Shown here piece by piece: positions 1 to 12,700 of a stretch of DNA of 64,000 nucleotides. Both the position numbers and the translations under genes were made by a program. The stretch covers positions 62,001 to 126,000 of the forward strand of contig WIXG01000007.1 in NCBI GenBank assembly GCA_009869945.1, in the 5' to 3' direction. How positions within the stretch are numbered: the first letter of the stretch is position 1; each line of letters starts with the position of its first letter. The stretch comes from Mesaphorura yosii (taxonomy: Eukaryota; Arthropoda; Collembola; Poduromorpha; Tullbergiidae). A model generated the notes under the pieces. The model worked only from the letters and a program-made list of their open reading frames with translations. It did no database searches and was not told the DNA's origin.

Positions 1-365
1 CAAGTGCTAAAAGCTTCATGCCCAGCCCCATTGACCTTGATGGGATGAGATCGTGAGCCCTGCCAGCAGATGTATGGAACAGACTCACTTCCTTGAAAGC
101 TGAGCAATTCCAGGGAATATTAAATTAAGTCTCGTGTAATCACTTTTCACGTATCACACTTAAATGACCCATTCACCTTCCCGCATTCGTAATAACGTGT
201 CAAGATAGTCAAGTTGGGCTTTGAAAAGAAGCTGAACTCGTATCGTTCCACAAAGGTCAGTCCACTGCCGCGGCATGCATAGGACGGAGTCGCATCGTGT
301 CTCAACTTGGGCCCTAATTTCACCCAGCTCAAAGTCCTCTTGGAGATTTCGTGTATGGTCGCACG
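1..365. other. intergenic, no gene seen
   Basis: Short open frames on both strands have no splice context or recognisable protein pattern. The last 8 bases (358-365, GTCGCACG) are the left target-site duplication of the adjacent transposable element. Confidence 0.5.
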
Positions 366-808
366 CAGGGTTAGGATTTTATCCACGTTTGCAGGTTTCG
401 TCCAGGCCACTGGATGAAATGGGACGAAGTTGAATGAAATGGACGAAATTACTACGAGCTGCTAATTGTTGAAAAAATACTCGAATCGATAGTCTCGACT
501 GATATGATTGAAGGACTACTATTTTATGTTGTTTGAGTGATTTTGTGCACAGATCCACACATTCTAATGCACTTAACGAGAAAATAATTTGCTAATGGGG
601 CTTCAAAATTCGTGCTCGTAGCGATTGATTCGGCCTGGACCTTGCTTAGATATTTGAAAAAAAAATAGAAAATATTTCAATGGGAGAAGAGTGTCACGCT
701 CAAGTTATGTATTTTTAATTTCGTCCATTTTGTCCACCTTTTGGAGGTGGATGAAACCAATTTTGTCCAATGGATGAAACCAGTGGATGGATGAAATTGC
801 CAACCCTG
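366..808. mobile_element. hAT-type MITE (non-autonomous DNA transposon), 443 bp
   Basis: The element starts at 366 with CAGGGTTAGGATTTTATCC and ends at 808; read from the other strand the right end is CAGGGTTGGCAATTTCATCC. These form imperfect terminal inverted repeats beginning CAGGGTT, as is usual for hAT elements. The 8 bases on each side, 358-365 and 809-816, are identical (GTCGCACG), matching the 8-bp target duplication hAT transposases make. Inverted similarity continues inside both ends as copies of TTTCRTCCA / TGGATGAAA, including ATGGACGAAATTA near 439 and its complement near 720. The interior holds no transposase-like frame, so it would need a transposase from elsewhere. The perfect duplication suggests a fairly recent insertion. 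The diagnostic features are seen directly; family assignment is inference from TIR and TSD. Confidence 0.9.
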
Positions 809-3800
809 GTCGCACGTGCGGTTGTGAAGGATGGTCGTACTGTACTTCTTGAAATGAGTGACTGTGGTCTTTACAGACTTTAACTGCTCTGGCACACTGA
901 TTTTGACTACAGGAAACGTGACCGCCTGTTAGCTAGCCCGGCATCCGGCTCAAGTGGAAGTGGCACCCGATTTCCAAGTCAATCCAAGTTTAGCATGTAA
1001 TGATGAATTTCTTTCTACCTCACCATGCGATGCGACTGAAGGACGAACTCTAACATTTCATTGTCAGCACTGCGGTAATACAATCCACCTTTTCTTAGTC
1101 AGTACCTTCAGAACTTGCACAGAAGAATTAAATCACACTGAATAAAGTACTGTACACAACAGACTGGGCACACACTTGACAGTTTACACTTTTTATCGAT
1201 TTGCTGGTGAAATATAGACTATGACTCTTCTGTTCTGAAAATGACCCAAAACGGTATCAATTTTCATCGAGGCAATTTAGCTATAAATACGATATTCTGC
1301 ACAACACAAAAGCCGAAGAGCAGAACCAGTTTAAACTTGAACCAAACGTGGTTTGAACTGAAGGCCACTGAAAAGGGACGTAGCACGGAGTTAACTTCTT
1401 TGAATTTTTAATAATTTTATTGACGTTTGCAAACCGTCTACCGTCGTGGCTTACTTTGCTTTGACTGGGTCGAGAGTCGAGACTCACCATTCACCAAGCT
1501 AAACACAAATTGAAAGACAAAACCAGCTAAGCCGAAGAAGAAACGCCTGTTTCACTGCCACTGCCGTTTTCTAATCCGTTGAATAAAGTTTGAAACTCAA
1601 TTGCCGATATGATGAACAACATTGAACCGCACTGCACTGCGCCACATCTTGAATCTGGCAAAGGATCTTCGCCTTGAATGGTATTCGCATTTACTTTGCT
1701 TTGCTAATTGAATACGATTGAAATATGATGCCGCTGTTGACGTTGGCCAGTGATCACTCTCACTACTACGCGGAGTACGGTGCTGGCCTCACGCATGGTT
1801 TCACCGTGAGCGAAACCGTACGGGAATAGGAAAATAATGAAGTCAAGCTTCTTCTTACCTTGCGGTCTAACTAAATGCTAGGTTTATTTACGTTCAATAC
1901 TGCAGAACAGAACAGACAGCAGTGCATAAATTATGGAGATTTCATCCTTCGATTAGCGTACAAAGCTTTATAGCGCACTAGCAGCAAAAAAATAATAATG
2001 CTGCTAGATTTGCCTCTTGCGTGTTGAATTTGGGTTGAAGGAATCTGCAAATTATGCGCTAGTTATTATTCAAACGTGAAGCACTGCATGGAGAAGCATG
2101 ACTGAGAAACTACGCATTCAGAATTCAATTAAGTGAATGAATACACAAATTACGACTACGATTAGCATGAGAATTGATTCACATCCGTCACAGATGACGA
2201 GATGCAGGATTTTGCCAGGAAAGCGAATATCAAAACAGACTCCAACACAAAAGCGAGCAAGCAGACAGTGGGTCTTGCGATTGAAATTGGAACTGGAACA
2301 TAAGCAACCTCAAAATAGCAGGTTTTGTGAATATTTCGAGTTTGTGAGCCGTGGGCCATGATTCACGGCAAGGCAAGGAAGAGGTCTACTAATTTAGGTA
2401 CAAAGAGAAAAAGTAGCAGATAATTTGATATTTCAACAGACGAGCACCGGCAGAGACGAGGGAATACGAACACACGAGCAACGTGGACGGGCATTTGCTA
2501 GTAGTCAAGGACTAACAACGGCCAATACATTCCCATTTTAATCCCTCTGATCGTGTTCCAATTCGCAAGTTAACAAATGCAAATAAAGTGCTTGTGCTTG
2601 TGGCGTGTGTCCAAATTAGCAATGCTTCGATGGCTGATTTTAATTACATTTGGCTGTCATCCCTTTACTTTACTGTACGAGTTTTGGATTAATCCGGTGG
2701 GATTAATTGAACTTTAATGGAATCGGTGGTGCGATGCGAAGACGCAAACATTAAACATATGATGCGGTGCTTAATAAGTGTGCTCAATTCTCATTCATTC
2801 CCATTCACTGTTCTTGCCAATGCTAATTTATGTATGGTGATTGCGTTTCTGCTGTGTTGTAAGCTAGAAGTTTCACTTTCATAGACAACAGAAAAGATGA
2901 ACTTCGTGAATGCCAATATTCAAACGAAATCTTCCGTTCGTCCAGTTTCCTTCCATCAGCATAAACTTCGAAGAAAGGGGAAGAGCATTCCATTCGAGGA
3001 ATTGAACCTTTACAAATAATAGAATTTTACAGTCTTGCGGACTCGAGCTTGGCCGTCTTTTAATACGAGAATACGACGCAATTTTGATAAATGCATGCGG
3101 CAACAATTTCTATGAACGGCAATGCTGATGCTGGCTGACATAGACATACTAGACTTGTTCACAAGCTCAATGGAGTGGATGCTAAATGGTTAAACCATGC
3201 AGGAAGATGATGATAATAAACGTAAAACTAAAGTAGTGAACTTCTTCCACTTCTTTTTACAGTTCTAACCGGATTATCACATTTTATTTGGCAGTTATTA
3301 CAATTTATGGATTAAAATACACAAGCACTCTGCATCGTGCTGCCGGCCGACGCTGTTCAGTTCATAGAATATAGCCATACGAACTTCTAAAGTCAATAAA
3401 CATAAATACAAACAAGAATCCGAAGAAGTTTCTGCCATTGCATACCACAGATTGTGACGAGATTTTGCATTTTGCATGAATTGGCACTGGCAGCGCACGC
3501 CTTTGAAACACGAATTAGAATCTAGAATCCGAACCAAGCCAGGAGGAGGAGGAGACGTGTGTGTATGCGTTTGTATTTATATATTTCCAATTAAGTACCT
3601 CCCTTGGCGATTTGTAACTGGAGGCAAAATCCTGATTAAGTAGATTTCTCGATTTCTGCAGTAATTGCTAAAAAATAAAAGGTATAAGCTTGATTATCTC
3701 ACCAGCATAAATCTTTTCCACGACACCTTCCACGACTGCTTTCACAGTCGAATCACTGCTTGATGTATTTGTTTTTGTGACTGCCATTAGTCTTGGGTGG

Positions 3801-6800
3801 GTATCGTCTTTAGTCTTCAGCAGCTTCCCTCCCTCAATTACTACTACAGCATCATCATTCTTTGATCTGTCTTGTTTACTGAGATGGATCGCAGAATATA
3901 CGGGAATACTGCATCTTGCCCGTTAAAGCGAATCCTCTGAATGAGATGCCGGCCCGCTCCCTACTTCCTTGCTGTAGTCTATTGTGTTGCTAGCCTCCTT
4001 CATTTGATTGATAGTTGTTACGATTGCGATTGCGGTTCTGAGACCCGATTTTTTTTGCATGCACTCAATCGTTAAAACGAGACGCAGCGTTGATGCTCAC
4101 ATGAACACTATAAACCAAGCTTCTTCCTCCGGATTATGTTTCCCATCATCAATCCTTTCCTCTCATTCTTTCGTCCCGGTTTTCATTCTCGTTCCACTTC
4201 TTCCTCTGCGCCTCAATTACACACAATTGCGCCAGACAATGAACCAAGAACTGGCTCACTAGCTGCCAAAATCGAATTCCTTCTGGTTAGTGTATTGAGT
4301 ATTGTCTAATGTTATTATTGCCAATAATTCCACTAAATAAGCAGACTGCTGCCGAATTCTCATCGTGCCGGGGATTTATTCCCGCTCCGGCTGGGAATTA
4401 GAATTAATGAAGAAGAACTGCCAATTTGATTCCGATTCTTCGGCTCTGTATTCCTGTTGAAGGCGGAATGCCCCTTAGACCAAAGAATCTAGCAAACCCT
4501 GGACAGCCCTAAGCCTCAAATTATGATTGACGCGGAACTAGCAGAGAATTTAGTTTTTAGTCATTTTGGCTTGTGAAAGATGAAACCACACACTGGTTAC
4601 ATGGCTGCTCGTTGTTGGCTGCCTGAACGGTCTGAAGTCAACTTGGACTTGAACTCGACATCGACTTCGACTTGGTTCTCAATGCTTAATTACTTGTGGC
4701 TTAACCAGCCAACTTTATTTTGATTTTACTTAATTAGTATCAAAATCAAGCATGCTGCCACAGCCATCGGCGTTCGCCTGTCAATTCAGTCCTCTCGCTG
4801 TCAGTCTAAGCTCGGTGTTGAATTTCTGGGTCGCGGTCGCTCGCAGTCAAATCTGTCAAAATATAATATTTTGAGCCTTCATTCATTAAAGGTCGAAGAT
4901 CTAAAATTTTTGAAGGTGAAACTGGGCCAGACACAAAGTCCATTTTAATTGAAGACTGGTACTTGGTAGTTGCCACATTCCCTGATTGGAGATGGAAGGT
5001 CGGAGCGGAGCTGGAGTTCGGCTCGGCTTTGTTTATAATTAATTAATGTAATTCATACTGGGTCTTGTGAACCCGGTGTGAGGGCTTTGTACTTTACTTC
5101 TTATGATTCATTAGCTAAATTAGCCTTGCCCATGTCTGCCTGTCTCAAGTTTAAATTAAATGCGGCTTAAGAGCCTTGAGCTTGACATTTTGTATTTGCT
5201 ATACCGTTACGTTTTTTTTCGAAATTGCAATTCTAAATCGTAAGCTCTTCAGGTACGACTACTCTTATCACACCAGGACCGGGCCAGGACTGCCAGGACG
5301 CGAAGTTTGACTGTCGCACAAAGAGCCCAGCGCGTCCAACAGTAAGGCATATTTTGTGGAGGTTGCAAAAATGGAGGACATCAACTCGAAACAAAAAGTA
5401 ATTAAAAATAATTAGTATTTGTGCCCGTCTCGCCTCGTCTTACCATCCACGCCGGCTTATTGTGCACTCGACCGCGTGGACTCGAATTTTTACAGGACAA
5501 GTACGCCTGGTGCTTGACTCAATGGAGAAAGTTTTTGAGTCATTAAAATCTTAGTAGTCCGTCGTCTTCGTCCTCGTGAGTTCGTTGTACTCTGGACTAT
5601 AGAACTTTCACTCTGAGAATCACTCTGACACAATTTCCCATAAAATGTGTACAAAATACGTGGGTTTACAAAATCAGGCAGAAGTCAACCGGCAGGCAGT
5701 GAGTATTTTTGGTTCATCGTAGTCAAATATCAGCATCGTCCCATAAATTCAATGGTCCATGGTTCCTGTGGACAAATATAAACTTGAACGAACAGCTGGC
5801 TCAGCAACTCCGCACGTTGTAAAGGAACCCGACTAGCCGGAGTCGGAGACCTAAAGGCCTTTGAAACCAATTCAAGCATATGTTATTGCCATTTCCTCAT
5901 CGCTGGTAACGCAAAACGCACAGGCACAAAGTTCCGGGCTCGGATCTCGGATTTATACGAGAAATTGCTTACACAAATTGTTTTCGTCATTTCACCGATT
6001 CGGATTCAAGTTCCAAGATTTTTATGCGAGTGTGAGTGGTGGCCAATAGTGCAAGCCAATGCAAATGCATTGACAGCGAATTTTATTTGTACTGATTTTG
6101 TCTCCGTACATTCTTGTCAAATCGCTATTTCCTGTAGAGAAAACGAAACGAGATAAGACGATTCACCCTTCACTGTGCGTGCAGGCAGTCATGCGTGCTT
6201 GCTTGCACCCTGCTGAAATTCACGCGAAAGAGCCAGCCAAGCAAGCAGCCAAACTTTTCAAATTTATCAAATTCAAATTACGGAGGACATGAAAAAGGGT
6301 CGGTCGTCGCCCGCCGCGTCGTCGGAGGCCCGCAAAGTGGATGGAGAGAGAAAGTTGTTGAAAATTGAAAGAAACTTTGTTTACATTAAATTACATTGCT
6401 AAATATTATAACTCTGTACGTGTAACGAGTCTGGGCTACTGAAATAGTTGTGTTTATTTCATTACCCAGGAAAGTTGGGCCGGAGCAGCGAAAGCACATG
6501 CATAAAAGTTGGTCGGTCATTGAATTGGTTTGGTTGGCGAAATGAGCCGTTTTAGTGATACGCGGAAGGCGCAGCTGGTCAGGGGAAGTTGGTCTTATGT
6601 TTACAAATTTCGTGTGTTCGTAGACCGCAATGCAAATTATTTGACCATAATTACATCATTTCCACCGTGGCGCGCGCTGCGTGCCAGGCGGTCTTCTCTC
6701 CAAGAGGTGACCATTGCGTTGGGTCGGTCGAGCTCTTTATCATGCAGCGGTTAGCGTTTTGTATTTTGAAGACAGAGAAGGTGAATGAGTGAAAGAGCAG

Positions 6801-9630
6801 GTGCAGAGTGCAGAATTGTAGAATGAGCACAAGTGATGCAGAATATAGATGCAGTGACTACCTCGCTGTTGAATCTTGACTGCAGACTTTAGCGAGCACC
6901 ACCAGCAACAAAAATCAAGACTGCTCTATTGCGACTCGGTCCTGGAGTCTATGCCTGGTGGTGGACGTGGACATGCACTTTCTCTCACTGTCGTGATCGC
7001 ATCCAGCCAGCCAGCACCAACACGCCGGCACGAACGCGCAGTGCGCACGTTCGCTATCTCCGTTCAACTGCTACAATCTTGAAAGATGAGAATAAATCAC
7101 TCTCTCGATTTCTCACGCCTCTTGAATTCCTGACACTTTAACTTCTTCTCTTCTCTTTATCTCTCCTCTTCCACTTTATAACCGCCATACGTGCGTGGTG
7201 CGCGTACGCACTGTACGCAGGGCTTACGGCATAAAGTCGCCAATTCATACAGTTTTCCAGCGAGTTGCGCTTTGGCCTGGATGATTTGCGCCAAGTGCCA
7301 GCTCGGTCAGTTGTCGGTACTCCGAACCGCGTTTTGTCTCCTGACGCGACGCTATCAAGAGCCGCCTTACCACCCGACGACCTCGTTCAGTGAACCAGGA
7401 AAACAAACATGAAATGATTTACAAGTTGTGTTTTCTTATCTTTAGTTCACACGTTTGTAATTTGTGATCAGGCATGTCTACAGTCCACAGGAGTCAAAAT
7501 CCGTCAAATCAGCCTCTTGATTGATGTCAAGTCTCTCACAGCTCGCACAAATCGCATCTGTATCAATGAGTGGCGTTTGTTTCATTTTCTTTTCAGAAAA
7601 GAGGACAGCGTTAAAAAAAAACTCGAAGTAGGTGCAGTCAGAGAGCTTGAAAAGCTTGTGGTGATTTCAGTGCTTAGCCTAGCTGATTGTTATCGGAAGA
7701 CTTTAGCACTGCTGGAGTCAATTGATTGGCTCATCTTCTATCCCTACTCGTGCAGCCATACAAAGGATGCTGTAGTTAACAACAAGGCGAGCTAATAATG
7801 TCGCAGAGGATAAAGGCCTGGGCTCAAGAACTTCGCAGTACTTGTGATTGTATTTAAACGAAACAACGAACGGAAAGTCGAAATCCTTTATCCCAGTATA
7901 TAGCAAGTTCTCAGTTTGCAGCTCGAGTCGAGATCACCACCAGGACGACACGGCACGGCATAGAAGAGAAAGAAAATAAGTTTGCAGGAAGAACAAGAAC
8001 AAGAAAGTACAAACAACGAAGAGAAACTGAAACAGGAGCCGGAGAAAATTGGACAGACGGAAATTTCTATTTTCTCTGCCGACTGACCCTCTTCCTTCTC
8101 TTCCAGTGTCTGCGATTCTAGTACTAGTACGCTGTACACTGGACCCGAATTAGAAGTGTGATGTGAGAGTGAGGGAAATAAACTTTGCTGCAAAGGTCAA
8201 TAAAAGGGTTAAATAAAAAGATACACAATAACACAACACACGAGCGAACACACGTACGAATAAACTCGTACGCTGTGGTAAGTCGTAAGTCTTATTTATT
8301 CGAGAGTAGCCCATCGTCCATCTAAGATTGGCTCTTCCACACTTTGGCCGCAATCATAACAATAACAAAGCCCCACTTGATCGTCGCCCATCCACGCGCA
8401 ACGTGGCATCGAGTTAACTTGAATTATTGACTACAATTTACCCATACTTGATCAATGCGCGCCTGCTTGGGTCTAATCCAACCTGGTCTGACCACTGGAT
8501 CCTGAATTTGTTCAACAAAGAAGAATCCCCTGGAGAGAGGCACTGTCATTGCCATTGCAAAGCCATGACACAGGGTTGCAGTGTTACGGCGTCCCAGCGT
8601 AACTTGTGAATGTGAAAGTTCCATTTACGCACGTGAGGAAGTCGGCAGAGAGGATGGCCCAGTACAGGAAGAGAAAGTCCCGGCTTGACTTGTGTGGGAC
8701 ACGGAGCATGGACGGACGGGAACATGTAATCCTACTTTTTTATATCTTCGTCCTGGGATCTGAAAGTAATTCTTTCTACCTTCATGACAGTGCGATGCGG
8801 TACGTGTGCGTAAATGTGTATGCATTACCACTGCCATTGCGTTTTACAGGTGAAAGGTCTTTTGGTTTTGCCAGAAGCTTAAACTTGATACCAAGTGCTG
8901 GATGTCTACTACTGCTGCACTGCATTTACATGAGTGAGTCGTCGTTTGCCGCACCGCACCGGTGAAATGAAGGAGACGGAAGACAGAATCCAATTATTTG
9001 TGTACTGCGACTCTCAAGATTTTTAAGGTTTGTAAATTGACTCATTTATTTTCCGTAAAGGAAAATATGACACAAATTACGTGTCAGTGCGCACGTGAGA
9101 CGTGAGCCTCTTCACTTCACTTTCACGGTTCAGTGACACGACAGAAGGAAAAGGATCCGCTCAAACCTTGCGCCTGCTTCGAGCTTCAGGCGTCTTTATT
9201 GACGCTAAATCGCGTACGACAGCAGCAGCAACGAGAATTATAGACAATGATTAATCACCCTGATCCATAATTTTTGCAATTTCTTACTCGTTTTCGTTGT
9301 TAAAGTGGTTGCAATGCAAAAGAGCTGATTGTTGCATTTTGATGGGATTCAGCAATTTTTAGAATGAGTGAAGGAAAAACAATGATCGCACATCTTCGAG
9401 CCAACTCGAATCCTCGTATTTTGCATGATGATCAAAAAGAAAATATTTGCACTGTACTCTGGTGATGCTATTACGAAAATTTAGTCCAGAATTTCAATTA
9501 CTTTAGCAGCATTCGCCCCTGCTGAGTTTTGTGAATGAATGAAATTTTGCTTTGCCAGCGAGCGATGAGCGTCCAAGTAATTTCGCGTTCCACCCCACAC
9601 TTTCCATTTTTTAGCACATTAAGAACACAG
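809..9630. other. gene-poor region downstream of dpr
   Basis: Scanned on both strands; only short open frames (up to about 119 codons) without convincing splice sites, domain patterns or coding character. The base composition is the same AT-rich background as the dpr introns. The part nearest 9.6 kb lies just past the likely dpr poly(A) site. No tRNA, rRNA or further transposon was recognised by eye. Confidence 0.45.
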
Positions 9631-9634
9631 CATA

Positions 9635-9640
9635 TTTATT
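9635..9640 (-). terminator. poly(A) signal AATAAA for dpr gene
   Basis: TTTATT on the plus strand reads AATAAA on the minus strand, 123 bases past the dpr stop codon. It is the first canonical signal after the stop, so it is the likely 3' end of the transcript. Confidence 0.5.
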
Positions 9641-9762
9641 CAATGATAGAATATTGTGTAATACGTATTTTCACATCGAATTCACCGTATTCAGCAGAAA
9701 ATTGCGAATGCGTACCAAATATTTACTCGACATCTTAATTAATACAGATAATTTCATTTTTT

Positions 9763-12700
9763 TCATCTTCTACAAGCATGAACACATTCAACAGCGTTGG
9801 CAATGACAGCGACTCGAAGTAAAAAAATAAGTACTGCGTAGACCCACAGCCAAGCCCGTGATGGCGATACCATCACTACTGCTACGGCAGCATTACGGTA
9901 GAGTTCAGCTGGATTTTCACCTGCAAGGAAGAAGAGAAAAATGAGCATGCATTTTGCGATGCAATTACGCAAGACGCAACTGCGAACTGCGCGCGGCTGC
10001 ACTTCACGTGCTAGAAGTGATAAACTTTGGAAATATTGAATGGTGGAGCATGACAGTCTAGAAAGTAAATATAAACAATGTGCACTTGTAATGCGAACAT
10101 TATGGCACCAAATTGTAAACTAATATTGACAAATGATATGCGTTCAGCAATTACTCTATTCTAGTTTCTAGTCTGCAGTCTCGTCGTTTGATACCTCCGA
10201 CCACGATAACCGCATCAAACTCCTACTACAGGAAGATTATTTAGCAAATAATAATTCAAGTGGCTCCTGTCAAGGCATAGCAGACAACTTCAAGTAGACA
10301 GTTCAATTTTAGTTTGAGATGACAAGAAAATGGAAAAATGCTTGAGAAAATTCTCATACAAGAAGACGGAATGAACATAAAGACTGTTAAGGGGTTCAGG
10401 TATTAAATTGTAGGATGTTTTATATAAATAATATAAAAGAAAGTGGCCCTGCCTGCCGCACGACTGAATTTTGAATTGTACTTACCGTTAAGCACATGGA
10501 CAGTCACTGATGCGTTTTGCGGTGGAGCCGAGCAAAGATATGTACCACCGTCCTTCCGTGTGACGAAGGCGACTCGCAGCACGCTCTTCGCGACCGCAGT
10601 CGTGATATCAGTTTTAATGCTGACTCCACCTCTGCTCACGTCATGGTTGAGCAGGTCCGCATTACGATACCAGTTCAATGATTTGGACATGATGTTATTT
10701 ACTGTAACGCAAGGCAGAAAGAGAAAGCATTCAAAAGATGACGTGATGTACGGTCGGGATTAAGTTGTTGGGAAATATTGAGAGACGAGCTCGCTTTCGC
10801 TCGGCTCGTTCGTAATTTAGTGCCGGAGCTGGTCCTGTCCGTGTACTGCAGAACAGAAAGTTGATTATGGTTATGGCGTCGGTCGTCGTCGTCGCGTCAT
10901 GTTGGTTTGGCAGCTTTAAAGTGGGTCAATGAGTATCATCATCAGACGTCCACCAATAACTGTACACAATCAAGCTAATGTTCTATACTCTCGTGAACCC
11001 GAACCGTGAATTCTTGTTCGCATTGTATACAAATATGGCTCATATTGTCGTCCGTGTACAGCTGTAATTTTCCAAATTCCATATTCACAAATTCTCATTC
11101 GCCCTCGCATTCATATTCGCTTGTACTCGTCTCGTAATTACTTTTCCTAGGCCTAGGACCAAGCAATGCACAAAAATGAGGAGCATTCCCAGTATTTTAT
11201 GCTGTAATTCATACAAACATTATCCAATTTATTTGAGGGCCCTGGCTATTTGCGCTTGCTTTTGCAATCCTGTTGCTGTTGCCGTACTCTGTCCAAATGG
11301 GTTTATTATTACAAATTACATGCGAGTCTCGAATAATGTCGTGGTTCACAGTTGCATAGTTTCACGGCGGATTTAAGTATCGTTTATCATACGATATGGC
11401 ACGACAACGGTAAAGTACAAAACGCGAATAGCAAATGCGAAATTGTTGTTCCAGAACACGCCTCTGAACTTTAGCATTAGTGTGTCACTGGAATGGATGT
11501 CTGCCTGCAAATGCAAAGTATCTTCAATTCACAGAGTGCTTTGACATTCGACCCGATCCGACACGAGGCGAGGCGACACGGTGACACGACACTGACGCAA
11601 CATCAACGAATACTCGTTCGTCGTTCGTGAAGTGTTTGGAATACCAAAAACAAAGCACGAGAGACAAGACGAAATTAGGCTAAAATTACTTTGCCAAGCG
11701 GCCAACCGAGCCTTGCCACTACGACGTACCTGTACAGATGAGCTGAAGGGTGGATCCTTCTTTGTAGTGTACTTCGGTAATCCGCTCTCCTCTCGAGTTG
11801 ACAATGAATACTTGAGGAGCTACAAGGAAAACAATACGCAGGCTATCAGATGTCCGTCATTATTCATCCTGCCCTGCTTTTAACCTTATGTATTATTAAT
11901 TTGCAAAGGATCGCGTTATAAAAGAGTCCATTAAGCGCCGCATAAAACACAAAGAGCTGCGACTGTCCTTATCAGAGTGGAATTTGATATTTGAGTCAAA
12001 GTACTCGCTTTGTCGTTTGCTTTTGATCGTTTGTCGCTCTGACACAAATTGCCCTGAATTTTACGAGTAGCCTACATTTTGTGTGGATTTAAAAGAAAAC
12101 TGCTAAAGGACGGAACCCCTTCACAGCACTTCTCCATAAAAGCTCGAAATCCTGAAGTGACTGGCTCTGGCTGACTTAATCTAAATCAAGATCAATCCAG
12201 ACAGTGAACTGACCCTCAATATTTCATAAGATTAAGTCCTGAAAGAATCAACTCGAGGAGAAAAGCCCACCGTAATTTATATAGTCTGTGCGACATACAA
12301 AGGCAAAGGCTTACCCTGGACTGTGAGATGAACCTCAAGTACTTTCGGTGGATGCGTGGAGATTTGGCAGAGGTAAACTCCTGAATCACTCCGTGAAGTA
12401 TTTCTTATGGCGAGTCTCCAATTGTTTGGATATTTAAAGTCAGAAAGTATCCTCGCATCGGAGCTGTAGTTGGTCGTACCAAGTGTCAATAAATCCAACT
12501 GATCTGATTTACGACGAACCCACGATACCTACGATCAACACAGAACGCGGCGCGTAAGCGTAAGGCAAGGATTAGCGACCGAAGACAAAGCGGCAAAATG
12601 TCGAAAGTGTACTACTGTTGTAATATTGTTACTTCCTATCTCTGCAAATAAATGAATCAATATTTTATAAATCAAATCTGCTTTCTACATGGTCGGCCAT

